From positions 1 through 5,099 of the forward strand of contig CAJMHR010000075.1 of NCBI GenBank assembly GCA_905213265.1: DNA of 5,099 nucleotides, written 5' to 3'. Positions 1 to 4,036 of the stretch are shown one piece after another (the first letter of the stretch is position 1; each line of letters begins with the position of its first letter). A program made the translations under genes and the position numbers. The notes below the pieces were generated by a model, which was not told where the DNA came from, did no database searches, and saw only the letters and a list, made by a program, of their open reading frames with translations. This stretch comes from an uncultured Collinsella sp. GTDB lineage: Bacteria > Actinomycetota > Coriobacteriia > Coriobacteriales > Coriobacteriaceae.

Positions 1-353
1 TGCTCCGCGGCATCAAGCGCGAGGACATCGAGCGCGGCCAGGTTCTCTGCAAGCCCGGTTCGGTTACCCCGCACACCAAGTTCACCGGCGAGATCTACGT
101 TCTGACCAAGGAGGAGGGCGGCCGTCACACCCCGTTCTTCGATGGTTATCGTCCTCAGTTCTACTTCCGTACCACCGACGTTACCGGTACGGTCAAGCTC
201 CCCGAGGGCACCGAGATGGCTATGCCTGGTGACCACATCACCATCGAGGGCGACCTCATTCACCCGATCGCCATGGAGGAGGGCCTGCGCTTTGCTATCC
301 GCGAGGGTGGCCACACCGTCGGTTCGGGCATCGTCTCCACGATTATTGAGTAA
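1..353 (+). CDS. tuf: Elongation factor Tu, C-terminal part (5' end outside window)
   Basis: This is the last 116 codons of EF-Tu, the GTPase that brings aminoacyl-tRNA to the ribosomal A site in the cytoplasm. The frame is open from base 3 and ends at TAA 351-353. The first visible residues, RGIKREDIERGQVLCKPGS, are the end of the beta-barrel domain 2. Domain 3 then starts near TPHTKFTGEIYVL and continues through GGRHTPFFDGYRPQFYFRT, the TGTVKLPEG and MPGD strands, and the typical tail GGHTVGSGIVSTIIE. The GTPase domain lies upstream and is not visible, so I cannot tell whether the genome has one tuf copy or two. The reading frame is intact, and an intrinsic terminator follows 29 bases after the stop, so this gene probably ends its own (str-type) transcription unit. 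Identity is near certain from the domain 3 sequence. Confidence 0.97.
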   Translation, partial: LRGIKREDIERGQVLCKPGSVTPHTKFTGEIYVLTKEEGGRHTPFFDGYRPQFYFRTTDVTGTVKLPEGTEMAMPGDHITIEGDLIHPIAMEEGLRFAIREGGHTVGSGIVSTIIE

Positions 354-380
354 ATTAGCTCTTTGATATAGCTGACTTAG

Positions 381-417
381 AGAGAACCCGGCACTTATAG
401 GGTGCCGGGTTCTTTTC
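381..417 (+). terminator. Intrinsic terminator after tuf
   Basis: A perfect 12-bp stem (383-394 with 402-413, AGAACCCGGCAC / GTGCCGGGTTCT) closes a 7-base loop. It extends by one G-U and one A-U pair to 381/415. The 3' arm runs into TTCTTTTC, which supplies the U-rich tract. It separates tuf from the rpmG unit. The rplA terminator near 3240 has a related core (ACCCGG / CCGGGT). Confidence 0.93.
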
Positions 418-486
418 TACGCGGGACTTATTCCCCGCCGATTACGCTTCGCTCGCCCTTAAGCCGAGCGTGATGGATCGATTAGA

Positions 487-535
487 TCTCGCTGGCTTCA
501 TTGATGTGTTCCAAATATGAATGGATCCAGCGAGA
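487..535. repeat. Long imperfect inverted repeat upstream of the rpmG promoter
   Basis: The arms TCTCGCTGG (487-495) and CCAGCGAGA (527-535) are perfect 9-base reverse complements. After one mismatch (C496 opposite T526) pairing resumes at 497-502 with 520-525, including one G-U, and leaves a 17-base loop. The whole forms a 15-bp stem with a single interruption. It lies in the roughly 140-base gene-free stretch between the tuf terminator and the rpmG promoter and ends 22 bases before the -35 box. It has no T-run, so it does not look like a terminator. It could be an operator, a decayed repeat element or a structured RNA end. Smaller stems, GCGGG/CCCGC (421-438) and CGCTCG/CGAGCG (450-470), sit just upstream. 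I see no convincing gene between 418 and 632. Confidence 0.6.
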
Positions 536-557
536 ACCAATTGATTCGAGGTTTTCA

Positions 558-585
558 TTGACAGCACTTACATAGAGCTGATAAA
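558..585 (+). promoter_or_regulatory. Predicted sigma-70-type promoter for rpmG-trnW-secE-nusG
   Basis: A perfect -35 hexamer TTGACA (558-563) is followed after 16 bases by GATAAA (580-585), which matches the -10 consensus TATAAT at four of six positions. Transcription would start near 592, giving rpmG a leader of about 40 bases. The site lies downstream of the tuf terminator and upstream of rpmG, which fits an independent promoter for this unit. The -35 box is convincing, while the -10 assignment is less certain (TAAAGT at 583-588 is an alternative with a 19-base spacer). Confidence 0.65.
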
Positions 586-632
586 GTACCATCTCGTGCC
601 CGTACGGGGCGGATATGAAAGGTTCAGGATAC

Positions 633-782
633 ATGCGTACTCTAGTTACTCTTGCGTGCACTGAGTGCAAGCGCCGCAACTATACGACCACCAAGAACAA
701 GGCGAACATGCCTGATCGTATGGAGATCAAGAAGTATTGCCCCTGGTGCCGTCACCACACGCTGCACAAAGAGACTCGCTAG
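633..782 (+). CDS. rpmG: 50S ribosomal protein L33 (zinc-binding form)
   Basis: This 49-residue protein is a small component of the large ribosomal subunit near the E site. Its sequence opens MRTLVTLACTECKRRNYTTTK and ends HHTLHKETR, which is characteristic of L33. The four cysteines C9, C12, C36 and C39 form two CxxC knuckles of a zinc ribbon, so this is the zinc-containing (C+) paralogue type. The ATG at 633 is preferred. It gives the usual family length and the canonical MRxLVTLAC start, and AAAGG (618-622) lies about 10 bases upstream. An in-frame ATG at 615 would add six residues unlike the family and lacks a suitably placed Shine-Dalgarno. It is the first gene of the unit and lies only 13 bases before tRNA-Trp, so one transcript probably carries both. 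C+ L33 genes are often paired elsewhere in a genome with a C- copy, which cannot be assessed here. Confidence 0.96.
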   Translation: MRTLVTLACTECKRRNYTTTKNKANMPDRMEIKKYCPWCRHHTLHKETR

Positions 783-795
783 TCTCTAGTCACAT

Positions 796-871
796 ACGCC
801 AGTAGTTCAATTGGTAGAGCATCGGTCTCCAAAACCGAGTGTTGAGGGTTCGAGTCCTTCCTGGCGTGCCA
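796..871 (+). tRNA. trnW: tRNA-Trp (anticodon CCA)
   Basis: The 76-base gene folds as a complete cloverleaf. The 7-bp acceptor stem is ACGCCAG (796-802) with CTGGCGT (861-867). The D stem is GTTC/GAGC (805-808 with 817-820). The anticodon stem is TCGGT/ACCGA (822-826 with 834-838) around loop CTCCAAA, with anticodon CCA at 829-831. A 5-base variable region follows, then a T stem GAGGG/CCTTC around TTCGAGT. Discriminator G868 and an encoded CCA end (869-871) complete it. Anticodon CCA reads UGG, tryptophan. It sits between rpmG and secE, a position where tRNA-Trp is common in bacteria, and is probably cut out of the rpmG-secE-nusG transcript by RNases P and Z or 3' exonucleases. Confidence 0.98.
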
Positions 872-880
872 GTCATTATT

Positions 881-911
881 CCGTAAGCTCCCAATTGGGG
901 GCTTACGGTTT
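881..911 (+). terminator. Terminator-like hairpin between tRNA-Trp and secE
   Basis: CCGTAAGC (881-888) pairs perfectly with GCTTACGG (901-908). Pairing continues inward through one G-U and CCC/GGG to a tight AATT loop (893-896), giving a 12-bp stem. Only TTT follows before A912, so the U tract is short. The hairpin may act as a partial terminator that makes more L33 and tRNA-Trp than SecE/NusG, or as a 3' boundary for tRNA processing. No convincing new promoter follows it, so readthrough into secE seems necessary. Confidence 0.6.
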
Positions 912-947
912 ACTCATGTATAAGCGCATTGCGCGGAGGTAACCCAA

Positions 948-1286
948 ATGGCCAACAAGAAGAACAAGAAGAAGGCTCAGCAGCCGGCACCTGCCAACAA
1001 CGCTGCCGCCAACTCCAAGGTTGAGGCCAAGAAGGCCGTTGCCAAGAAGAACGAGAAGGCTGCGAAGTCCAAGAAGAACGAGAAGCCTGGTTTCTTCGCC
1101 CGCACCAAGAAGTATTTCGCTTCGGTCAAGTCCGAGATGAAGCGTGTCACGTGGCCCGATAAGAAGGAGCTCGTGAACTACTCGGTCGTCGTTTGCGCTT
1201 CTCTGATCGTCGTCGGCGTCGTCATCGCTCTGCTCGATGCTGGCTTTGGCGAGGCTCTTGCTCTGTTCTCTGGATTGAGGGGCTAA
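948..1286 (+). CDS. secE: Preprotein translocase subunit SecE
   Basis: SecE is the small essential membrane subunit that clamps SecY in the SecYEG protein-export channel. The 112-residue product has two parts. Residues 1 to about 48 are a hydrophilic, Lys/Ala/Asn-rich tail. The conserved SecE core then starts near ARTKKYFASVKSEMKRVTWP (51-70): an amphipathic helix, the family hallmark VTWP, DKKEL, and a single transmembrane helix at about 78-97 (YSVVVCASLIVVGVVIALL). This is the one-helix form seen in most bacteria, not the three-helix form of enterobacteria. The start is well supported by GGAGG about 8 bases before ATG 948. The stop lies three bases before nusG, the classic secE-nusG pair, so the two are almost certainly cotranscribed. 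The long basic tail is poorly conserved in the family and likely lies in the cytoplasm. Confidence 0.95.
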   Translation: MANKKNKKKAQQPAPANNAAANSKVEAKKAVAKKNEKAAKSKKNEKPGFFARTKKYFASVKSEMKRVTWPDKKELVNYSVVVCASLIVVGVVIALLDAGFGEALALFSGLRG

Positions 1287-1289
1287 ACC

Positions 1290-1826
1290 ATGTCTAAGCG
1301 TTGGTACGTCGTTCACACTTACTCTGGATACGAGAACCGCGTTAAGTCCGATCTCGAGCATCGCATCGAGACTATGGGCATGCAGGACCGTATCTTTGAT
1401 ATCGAGATTCCTATGGAGCGCGTCACCGAGATTAAAGAGGGTGGCAAGCGTGAGACCAAGGATTCCAAGATTTTCCCGGGTTATGTCCTGGTCCGCATGG
1501 AGATGGATGACGATGCTTGGACGTGCGTTCGTAACACGCCTGGCGTCACCGGTTTCCTAGGCGGCAACGGCAAGCCCGCTCCGCTTTCCCGCGACGAGTA
1601 CAACAAGATGACTCGTCGTCCCGGTAAGGGCGATTCGCCCAAGCGCACCTCGGTTGATATTGAGGTCGGTACGTCCGTCCGCGTCACCGATGGCCCGCTT
1701 ACCGACTTTGATGGCAAGGTCTCCGAGGTTAACACCGAGGCTGGCAAGCTCAAGGTCACGCTGATGATCTTTGGCCGCGAGACGCCGGTCGAGCTCGACT
1801 TTAACCAGGTCGCTGTCATCGCTTAA
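1290..1826 (+). CDS. nusG: Transcription termination/antitermination factor NusG
   Basis: NusG binds RNA polymerase across the clamp, modulates pausing, and links polymerase to Rho or to ribosomal protein S10. The 178-residue protein matches the usual bacterial length. The NGN domain covers about residues 4-108: KRWYVVHTYSGYENRVKSDLE at the start, FDIEIPMERVTEIKEG in the middle, then KIFPGYVLVRMEMDD and the NTPGVTGFLG hallmark. A charged linker (about 109-122) leads to the C-terminal KOW domain (about 125-175), with the loop GPLTDFDGKVSEV and the closing IFGRETPVELDF. The usual F in GPF is L here, a mild change. The ATG lies three bases after secE, and GAGGGG within the secE end (1277-1282) serves as its Shine-Dalgarno, so translation is probably coupled. 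No terminator is evident after it, so the transcript may continue into rplK. Confidence 0.97.
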   Translation: MSKRWYVVHTYSGYENRVKSDLEHRIETMGMQDRIFDIEIPMERVTEIKEGGKRETKDSKIFPGYVLVRMEMDDDAWTCVRNTPGVTGFLGGNGKPAPLSRDEYNKMTRRPGKGDSPKRTSVDIEVGTSVRVTDGPLTDFDGKVSEVNTEAGKLKVTLMIFGRETPVELDFNQVAVIA

Positions 1827-1848
1827 GTTTTCGTCCGTTCGCGCGAGC

Positions 1849-1917
1849 GTGCTTCTTCTGTGACTGCTCATCTCAGGAGTGCTTCTAACACGTGCGTGCT
1901 TACGATATAGCAAGTAC
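1849..1917 (+). promoter_or_regulatory. nusG-rplK intergenic leader with short direct repeats and a weak stem
   Basis: The 120 bases between nusG and rplK hold no gene. GTGCTTCT occurs at 1849-1856 and again at 1879-1886, and GTGCTT recurs at 1896-1901. The last copy can pair with AAGTAC (1912-1917), with one G-U, around a 10-base loop. I find no good terminator or promoter here, so it is probably the untranslated spacer of a continuous nusG-rplKA transcript. Any regulatory role is speculative. Confidence 0.25.
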
Positions 1918-1946
1918 TTCACACTCGTGATTCGAAAGGAATGACC

Positions 1947-2375
1947 ATGGCTGAGAAGAAGGTTGCCAACGTCATTAAGCTCCAGATTCCTGCTGGTGCA
2001 GCAAACCCCGCTCCTCCCGTCGGCCCCGCCCTGGGCGCTGCTGGCGTGAACATCATGCAGTTCTGCCAGGCCTTTAACGCCGAGACGCAGGACAAGAAGG
2101 GTGACATCATCCCCGTTGAGATCTCTGTCTACGAGGACAAGTCCTTCTCCTTCATCACCAAGACCCCGCCGGCGGCTCACCTCATCAAGAAGGAGCTGAA
2201 CCTCAAGTCTGGTTCCGCTAAGCCCCAGGCTGACAAGGTTGGTCAGCTCTCCCAGGAGCAGCTCACCAAGATCGCCGAGATCAAGATGCCGGACCTCAAT
2301 GCCAACGACATTGACGCCGCCAAGAAGATCATCGCCGGTACCGCCCGTTCCATGGGCGTCACCATCGCTGAGTAG
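1947..2375 (+). CDS. rplK: 50S ribosomal protein L11
   Basis: L11 binds the GTPase-associated region of 23S rRNA, supports factor binding on the ribosome, and is needed for RelA-type stringent sensing. It is also the thiostrepton-site protein. The 142-residue product has the N-terminal domain (about 1-72) with the proline-rich segment AGAANPAPPVGPALGAAGVN (16-35), which holds the prolines near the antibiotic site. The C-terminal rRNA-binding domain (about 75-142) carries KTPPAAHLIKK and ends in the signature GTARSMGVTIAE. The second ATG at 1947 is chosen. GAAAGGA (1934-1940) is then six bases upstream, whereas the in-frame ATG at 1941 touches the Shine-Dalgarno, and MAEKKV is the family-like start. 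It is paired with rplA, as in most bacteria, across a structured intercistronic gap. Confidence 0.97.
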   Translation: MAEKKVANVIKLQIPAGAANPAPPVGPALGAAGVNIMQFCQAFNAETQDKKGDIIPVEISVYEDKSFSFITKTPPAAHLIKKELNLKSGSAKPQADKVGQLSQEQLTKIAEIKMPDLNANDIDAAKKIIAGTARSMGVTIAE

Positions 2376-2390
2376 CGATTTCTTTAGGTA

Positions 2391-2422
2391 ATGACGGGTG
2401 CTCCGACCGGGGCGCCCGTTAT
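2391..2422 (+). terminator. Strong intercistronic hairpin after rplK, without a clear U tract
   Basis: The arms 2391-2404 and 2409-2422 form a 14-bp stem with three G-U pairs and a GACC tetraloop; the core is ACGGG/CCCGT. The sequence after it is ATGTGTGC, not a T-run, so it is a weak terminator at best. It more likely acts as an attenuator, a barrier protecting the rplK mRNA 3' end, or part of a larger folded region that also includes the hairpins at 2425-2442 and 2451-2478. Confidence 0.5.
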
Positions 2423-2424
2423 AT

Positions 2425-2442
2425 GTGTGCAATAGGGCACAC
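2425..2442 (+). promoter_or_regulatory. Small perfect hairpin in the rplK-rplA gap
   Basis: GTGTGC (2425-2430) pairs perfectly with GCACAC (2437-2442) around the loop AATAGG. It is the middle of three consecutive stems between rplK and rplA. It starts two bases after the long stem ends and lies eight bases before the candidate L1 site. Its role is unknown; it may help present the next hairpin. Confidence 0.4.
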
Positions 2443-2450
2443 GATACGAT

Positions 2451-2485
2451 GTGGGAGGGCTCACGCCCGTTTAACCACAGGAGGT
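2451..2485 (+). promoter_or_regulatory. Candidate L1-binding autoregulatory mRNA element plus rplA Shine-Dalgarno
   Basis: A lower stem GTGG (2451-2454) / CCAC (2475-2478) and an upper stem GGGC (2457-2460) / GCCC (2465-2468), capped by loop TCAC, enclose an asymmetric internal loop: GA on the 5' side and GTTTAA on the 3' side. The 5' strand GTGGGAGG matches the L1-binding strand of bacterial 23S rRNA as I remember it (GGUGGGAGGC). The architecture of two short helices flanking an asymmetric loop is what L1 recognises on rRNA and on its own mRNA. The stem ends one base before the strong rplA Shine-Dalgarno AGGAGGT (2479-2485), so bound L1 could block initiation. The fold and its position are seen directly; L1 binding is inferred. 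Confidence 0.6.
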
Positions 2486-2492
2486 AATGCAC

Positions 2493-3200
2493 ATGGCTAA
2501 GCATGGTAAGAGCTATAACGCCGCTGCCGAGAAGATCGACCGCGCCACGCTCTACACCCCCCTTCAGGCTGCTAAGCTCCTCAAGGAGCTCGACACCGCC
2601 AAGTTCGACGAGACCGTCGAGGCCCACTTCCGTCTGGGTATCGATACTCGTAAGGCTGACCAGAACATCCGTGGTTCCATCTCCCTGCCCCACGGCACCG
2701 GCAAGACCGTTCGTGTTGCCGTCTTCGCCGAGGGCGAGAAGGCCCGCGAGGCTGAGGCTGCCGGCGCCGACATCATCGGTTCCGACGAGCTCGTCGCCCA
2801 GATTCAGAAGGGCGAGATCAACTTCGACGCCGCTATCGCTACGCCGAACATGATGGCCAAGGTTGGCCGCATCGGTAAGATCCTTGGTCCCCGTGGCCTC
2901 ATGCCGAACCCCAAGCTCGGCACCGTGACCATGGACGTCGCCAAGATGGTCTCCGAGCTCAAGGCTGGCCGCGTTGAGTACCGCGCTGACCGCTATGGCA
3001 TCTGCCACGTGCCCCTGGGCAAGAAGTCCTTCTCTGAGCAGCAGCTCGTCGAGAACTACGCTGCCCTGTACACCGAGATTCTGCGCGTCAAGCCCTCTTC
3101 TGCTAAGGGCAAGTACGTCAAGTCCATCTCCGTGTCTTCCACCATGGGCCCTGGCGTCAAGGTCGATCCCGCTGTCCAGCGTGACTTCCTGGCTGAGTAA
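2493..3200 (+). CDS. rplA: 50S ribosomal protein L1
   Basis: L1 forms the mobile L1 stalk of the large subunit, which guides deacylated tRNA out through the E site. In many bacteria it also represses its own operon by binding mRNA. The 235-residue product has the usual length. Domain I is formed by both ends of the chain, and domain II is the middle (about 68-160). The signature IGKILGPRGLMPNPKLGTVT lies at 127-146, followed by VEYRADRYGICHVPLGKKSF. The C-terminal RNA-contacting segment SSTMGPG has T217-M218, matching the conserved Thr-Met of other L1 proteins. The ATG at 2493 is chosen. It lies seven bases after AGGAGGT and gives MAKHGKSYN, whereas the in-frame ATG at 2487 is too close to the Shine-Dalgarno. 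The gene ends the + strand unit; rplJ does not follow. Confidence 0.97.
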   Translation: MAKHGKSYNAAAEKIDRATLYTPLQAAKLLKELDTAKFDETVEAHFRLGIDTRKADQNIRGSISLPHGTGKTVRVAVFAEGEKAREAEAAGADIIGSDELVAQIQKGEINFDAAIATPNMMAKVGRIGKILGPRGLMPNPKLGTVTMDVAKMVSELKAGRVEYRADRYGICHVPLGKKSFSEQQLVENYAALYTEILRVKPSSAKGKYVKSISVSSTMGPGVKVDPAVQRDFLAE

Positions 3201-3236
3201 CTGCTAGTTACTGCCTGAGTACAGCAAGCATTGCTA

Positions 3237-3275
3237 AAGAAACCCGGTTCTGCCTTGTGCAGGACCGGGTTTCTT
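3237..3275. terminator. Intrinsic terminator after rplA, probably bidirectional
   Basis: A 17-bp stem with one G-U (3237-3253 with 3259-3275) closes a 5-base loop. On the + strand the 3' arm ends CCGGGTTTCTT. On the - strand the same structure ends GGGTTTCTTT, so it can also stop the convergent phosphoesterase transcript, which has no other T-tracked terminator. It lies 36 bases after the rplA stop codon. Confidence 0.92.
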
Positions 3276-3291
3276 GCTATCGCGTCAAAGG

Positions 3292-3324
3292 CACCACAAA
3301 GGGGACAGTGTCCTCTTTGTGGTG
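3292..3324. repeat. REP-like palindrome between the convergent genes
   Basis: CACCACAAAG (3292-3301) pairs perfectly with CTTTGTGGTG (3315-3324). Pairing continues inward through one G-U to GGAC/GTCC-type pairs around the loop AGT, a 15-bp stem in total. It starts 16 bases after the rplA terminator and ends one base before the stop codon of the - strand gene. From memory, palindromes with a CACCACAAAGG...CCTTTGTGGTG look recur in many copies between genes in Coriobacteriia and some other bacteria, like REP elements. That copy number cannot be verified in this window, which contains one copy. Confidence 0.6.
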
Positions 3325-3325
3325 G

Positions 3326-4036
3326 TTACCAGGGTGTTCTGGCCGTTGAGGGCTCGATGGCTTCGTGGCGTTTGAGCTCGCGGCGCATGGTTTGTGAGTT
3401 GAGCCAAGCTGCTTGCCAGCCGCGGATGGGGTAGTGCGTCTGGTCGAGCTCAAACTGCGTATAGCCGCAGGCGTTGATGATCGTCGTTCCACACACATGC
3501 TGACGCTCGCGCTGAAAATCGCAACCGTAGCTTTGGTGCACATGCCCGTGCACCATGTAGTCGGGATTCCAGGATTCGAGTGCTGTGTTAAAGCACTCGA
3601 ATCCTCGATGCGGCAGATCGTCCAGATCACCCATACCGGCGGCGGGTGCATGGGTAAGCAGAATGTCGCACCCGCCGACCATCCTAACCTTACGCGACAG
3701 CTTACGCATGCGCTTGGACATCTCGCGTTCGGTGTACATGTTGGCGCCGTCGCGATAACGCATGGACCCGCCAAGGCCCGCAATGCGAATCCCTCGGTAC
3801 GTGTACACGCTGTCCTCTACGCAGATACATCCACCCGGTGCATGACGTGCGTAGCGGTCATCGTGATTGCCGCGCACGTAGATGAGCGGTTTGTTGATGA
3901 CCGTAACCAAAAACTCAAGATAGTCCGGGTCCAGATCGCCGGCGGACAAAATCAGGTCGACTCCCTCAAAGCGTTCCTTGCGAAAGCACTCCCAAAGGCA
4001 TCGTTCTTCGGTATCGGCTATGGCAAGGATTTTCAT
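3326..4036 (-). CDS. Calcineurin-like metallophosphoesterase
   Basis: This 236-residue protein belongs to the calcineurin-like metallophosphoesterase superfamily, soluble two-metal enzymes that cleave phosphomono- or diesters. The substrate is unknown. The motifs appear in order: D8-T-E10 at the end of strand 1, GDLD (33-36), GNHD (57-60), the LTHAP histidine (H129) and GHVH (164-167). The first motif is DxE, not the classical DxH. I recall relatives starting with SDEE, so this may be a subfamily trait and not a lesion. No signal peptide or membrane segment is visible. The ATG at 4036 overlaps the stop of the upstream BMP-type gene (ATGA at 4036-4033), and only a weak GAAAG lies about 13 bases upstream, so translation is probably coupled to that gene. 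The last codon lies one base from the REP-like palindrome. The superfamily call is firm, the biological role is not. Confidence 0.9.
   Translation of the reverse strand: MKILAIADTEERCLWECFRKERFEGVDLILSAGDLDPDYLEFLVTVINKPLIYVRGNHDDRYARHAPGGCICVEDSVYTYRGIRIAGLGGSMRYRDGANMYTEREMSKRMRKLSRKVRMVGGCDILLTHAPAAGMGDLDDLPHRGFECFNTALESWNPDYMVHGHVHQSYGCDFQRERQHVCGTTIINACGYTQFELDQTHYPIRGWQAAWLNSQTMRRELKRHEAIEPSTARTPW

Noticed and set aside
615..635. Alternative rpmG start at ATG 615
   Set aside because: It adds MKGSGY, which is not seen in L33, and removes the useful spacing to AAAGG; ATG 633 gives the standard 49-residue protein.
482..679. 65-codon open frame on the - strand between tuf and rpmG
   Set aside because: It overlaps rpmG and its promoter in antisense, and its product is not recognisable. 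The start has no convincing ribosome binding site.
919..924. TATAAG as a -10 box for a secE promoter
   Set aside because: No -35 hexamer lies at the right distance, and transcription would begin inside or just before the Shine-Dalgarno of secE.
903..1361. 152-codon open frame on the - strand opposite secE
   Set aside because: It is an antisense shadow of secE; its Leu-rich product simply mirrors Lys/Glu codons of the real gene.
1860..1910. Possible 16-codon leader peptide starting at GTG before rplK
   Set aside because: No ribosome binding site precedes it, and neither its codons nor its stop suggest an attenuation mechanism.
2445..2450. TACGAT as a -10 box for a separate rplA promoter
   Set aside because: There is no acceptable -35 sequence at 16-18 bases upstream; the region is better explained as folded leader RNA.
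1557..3008. Long open frame on the - strand (483 codons)
   Set aside because: It runs antisense through nusG, rplK and rplA, all unmistakable genes. GC-rich genes with strong third-position bias commonly leave open antisense frames, and the product shows no recognisable fold.
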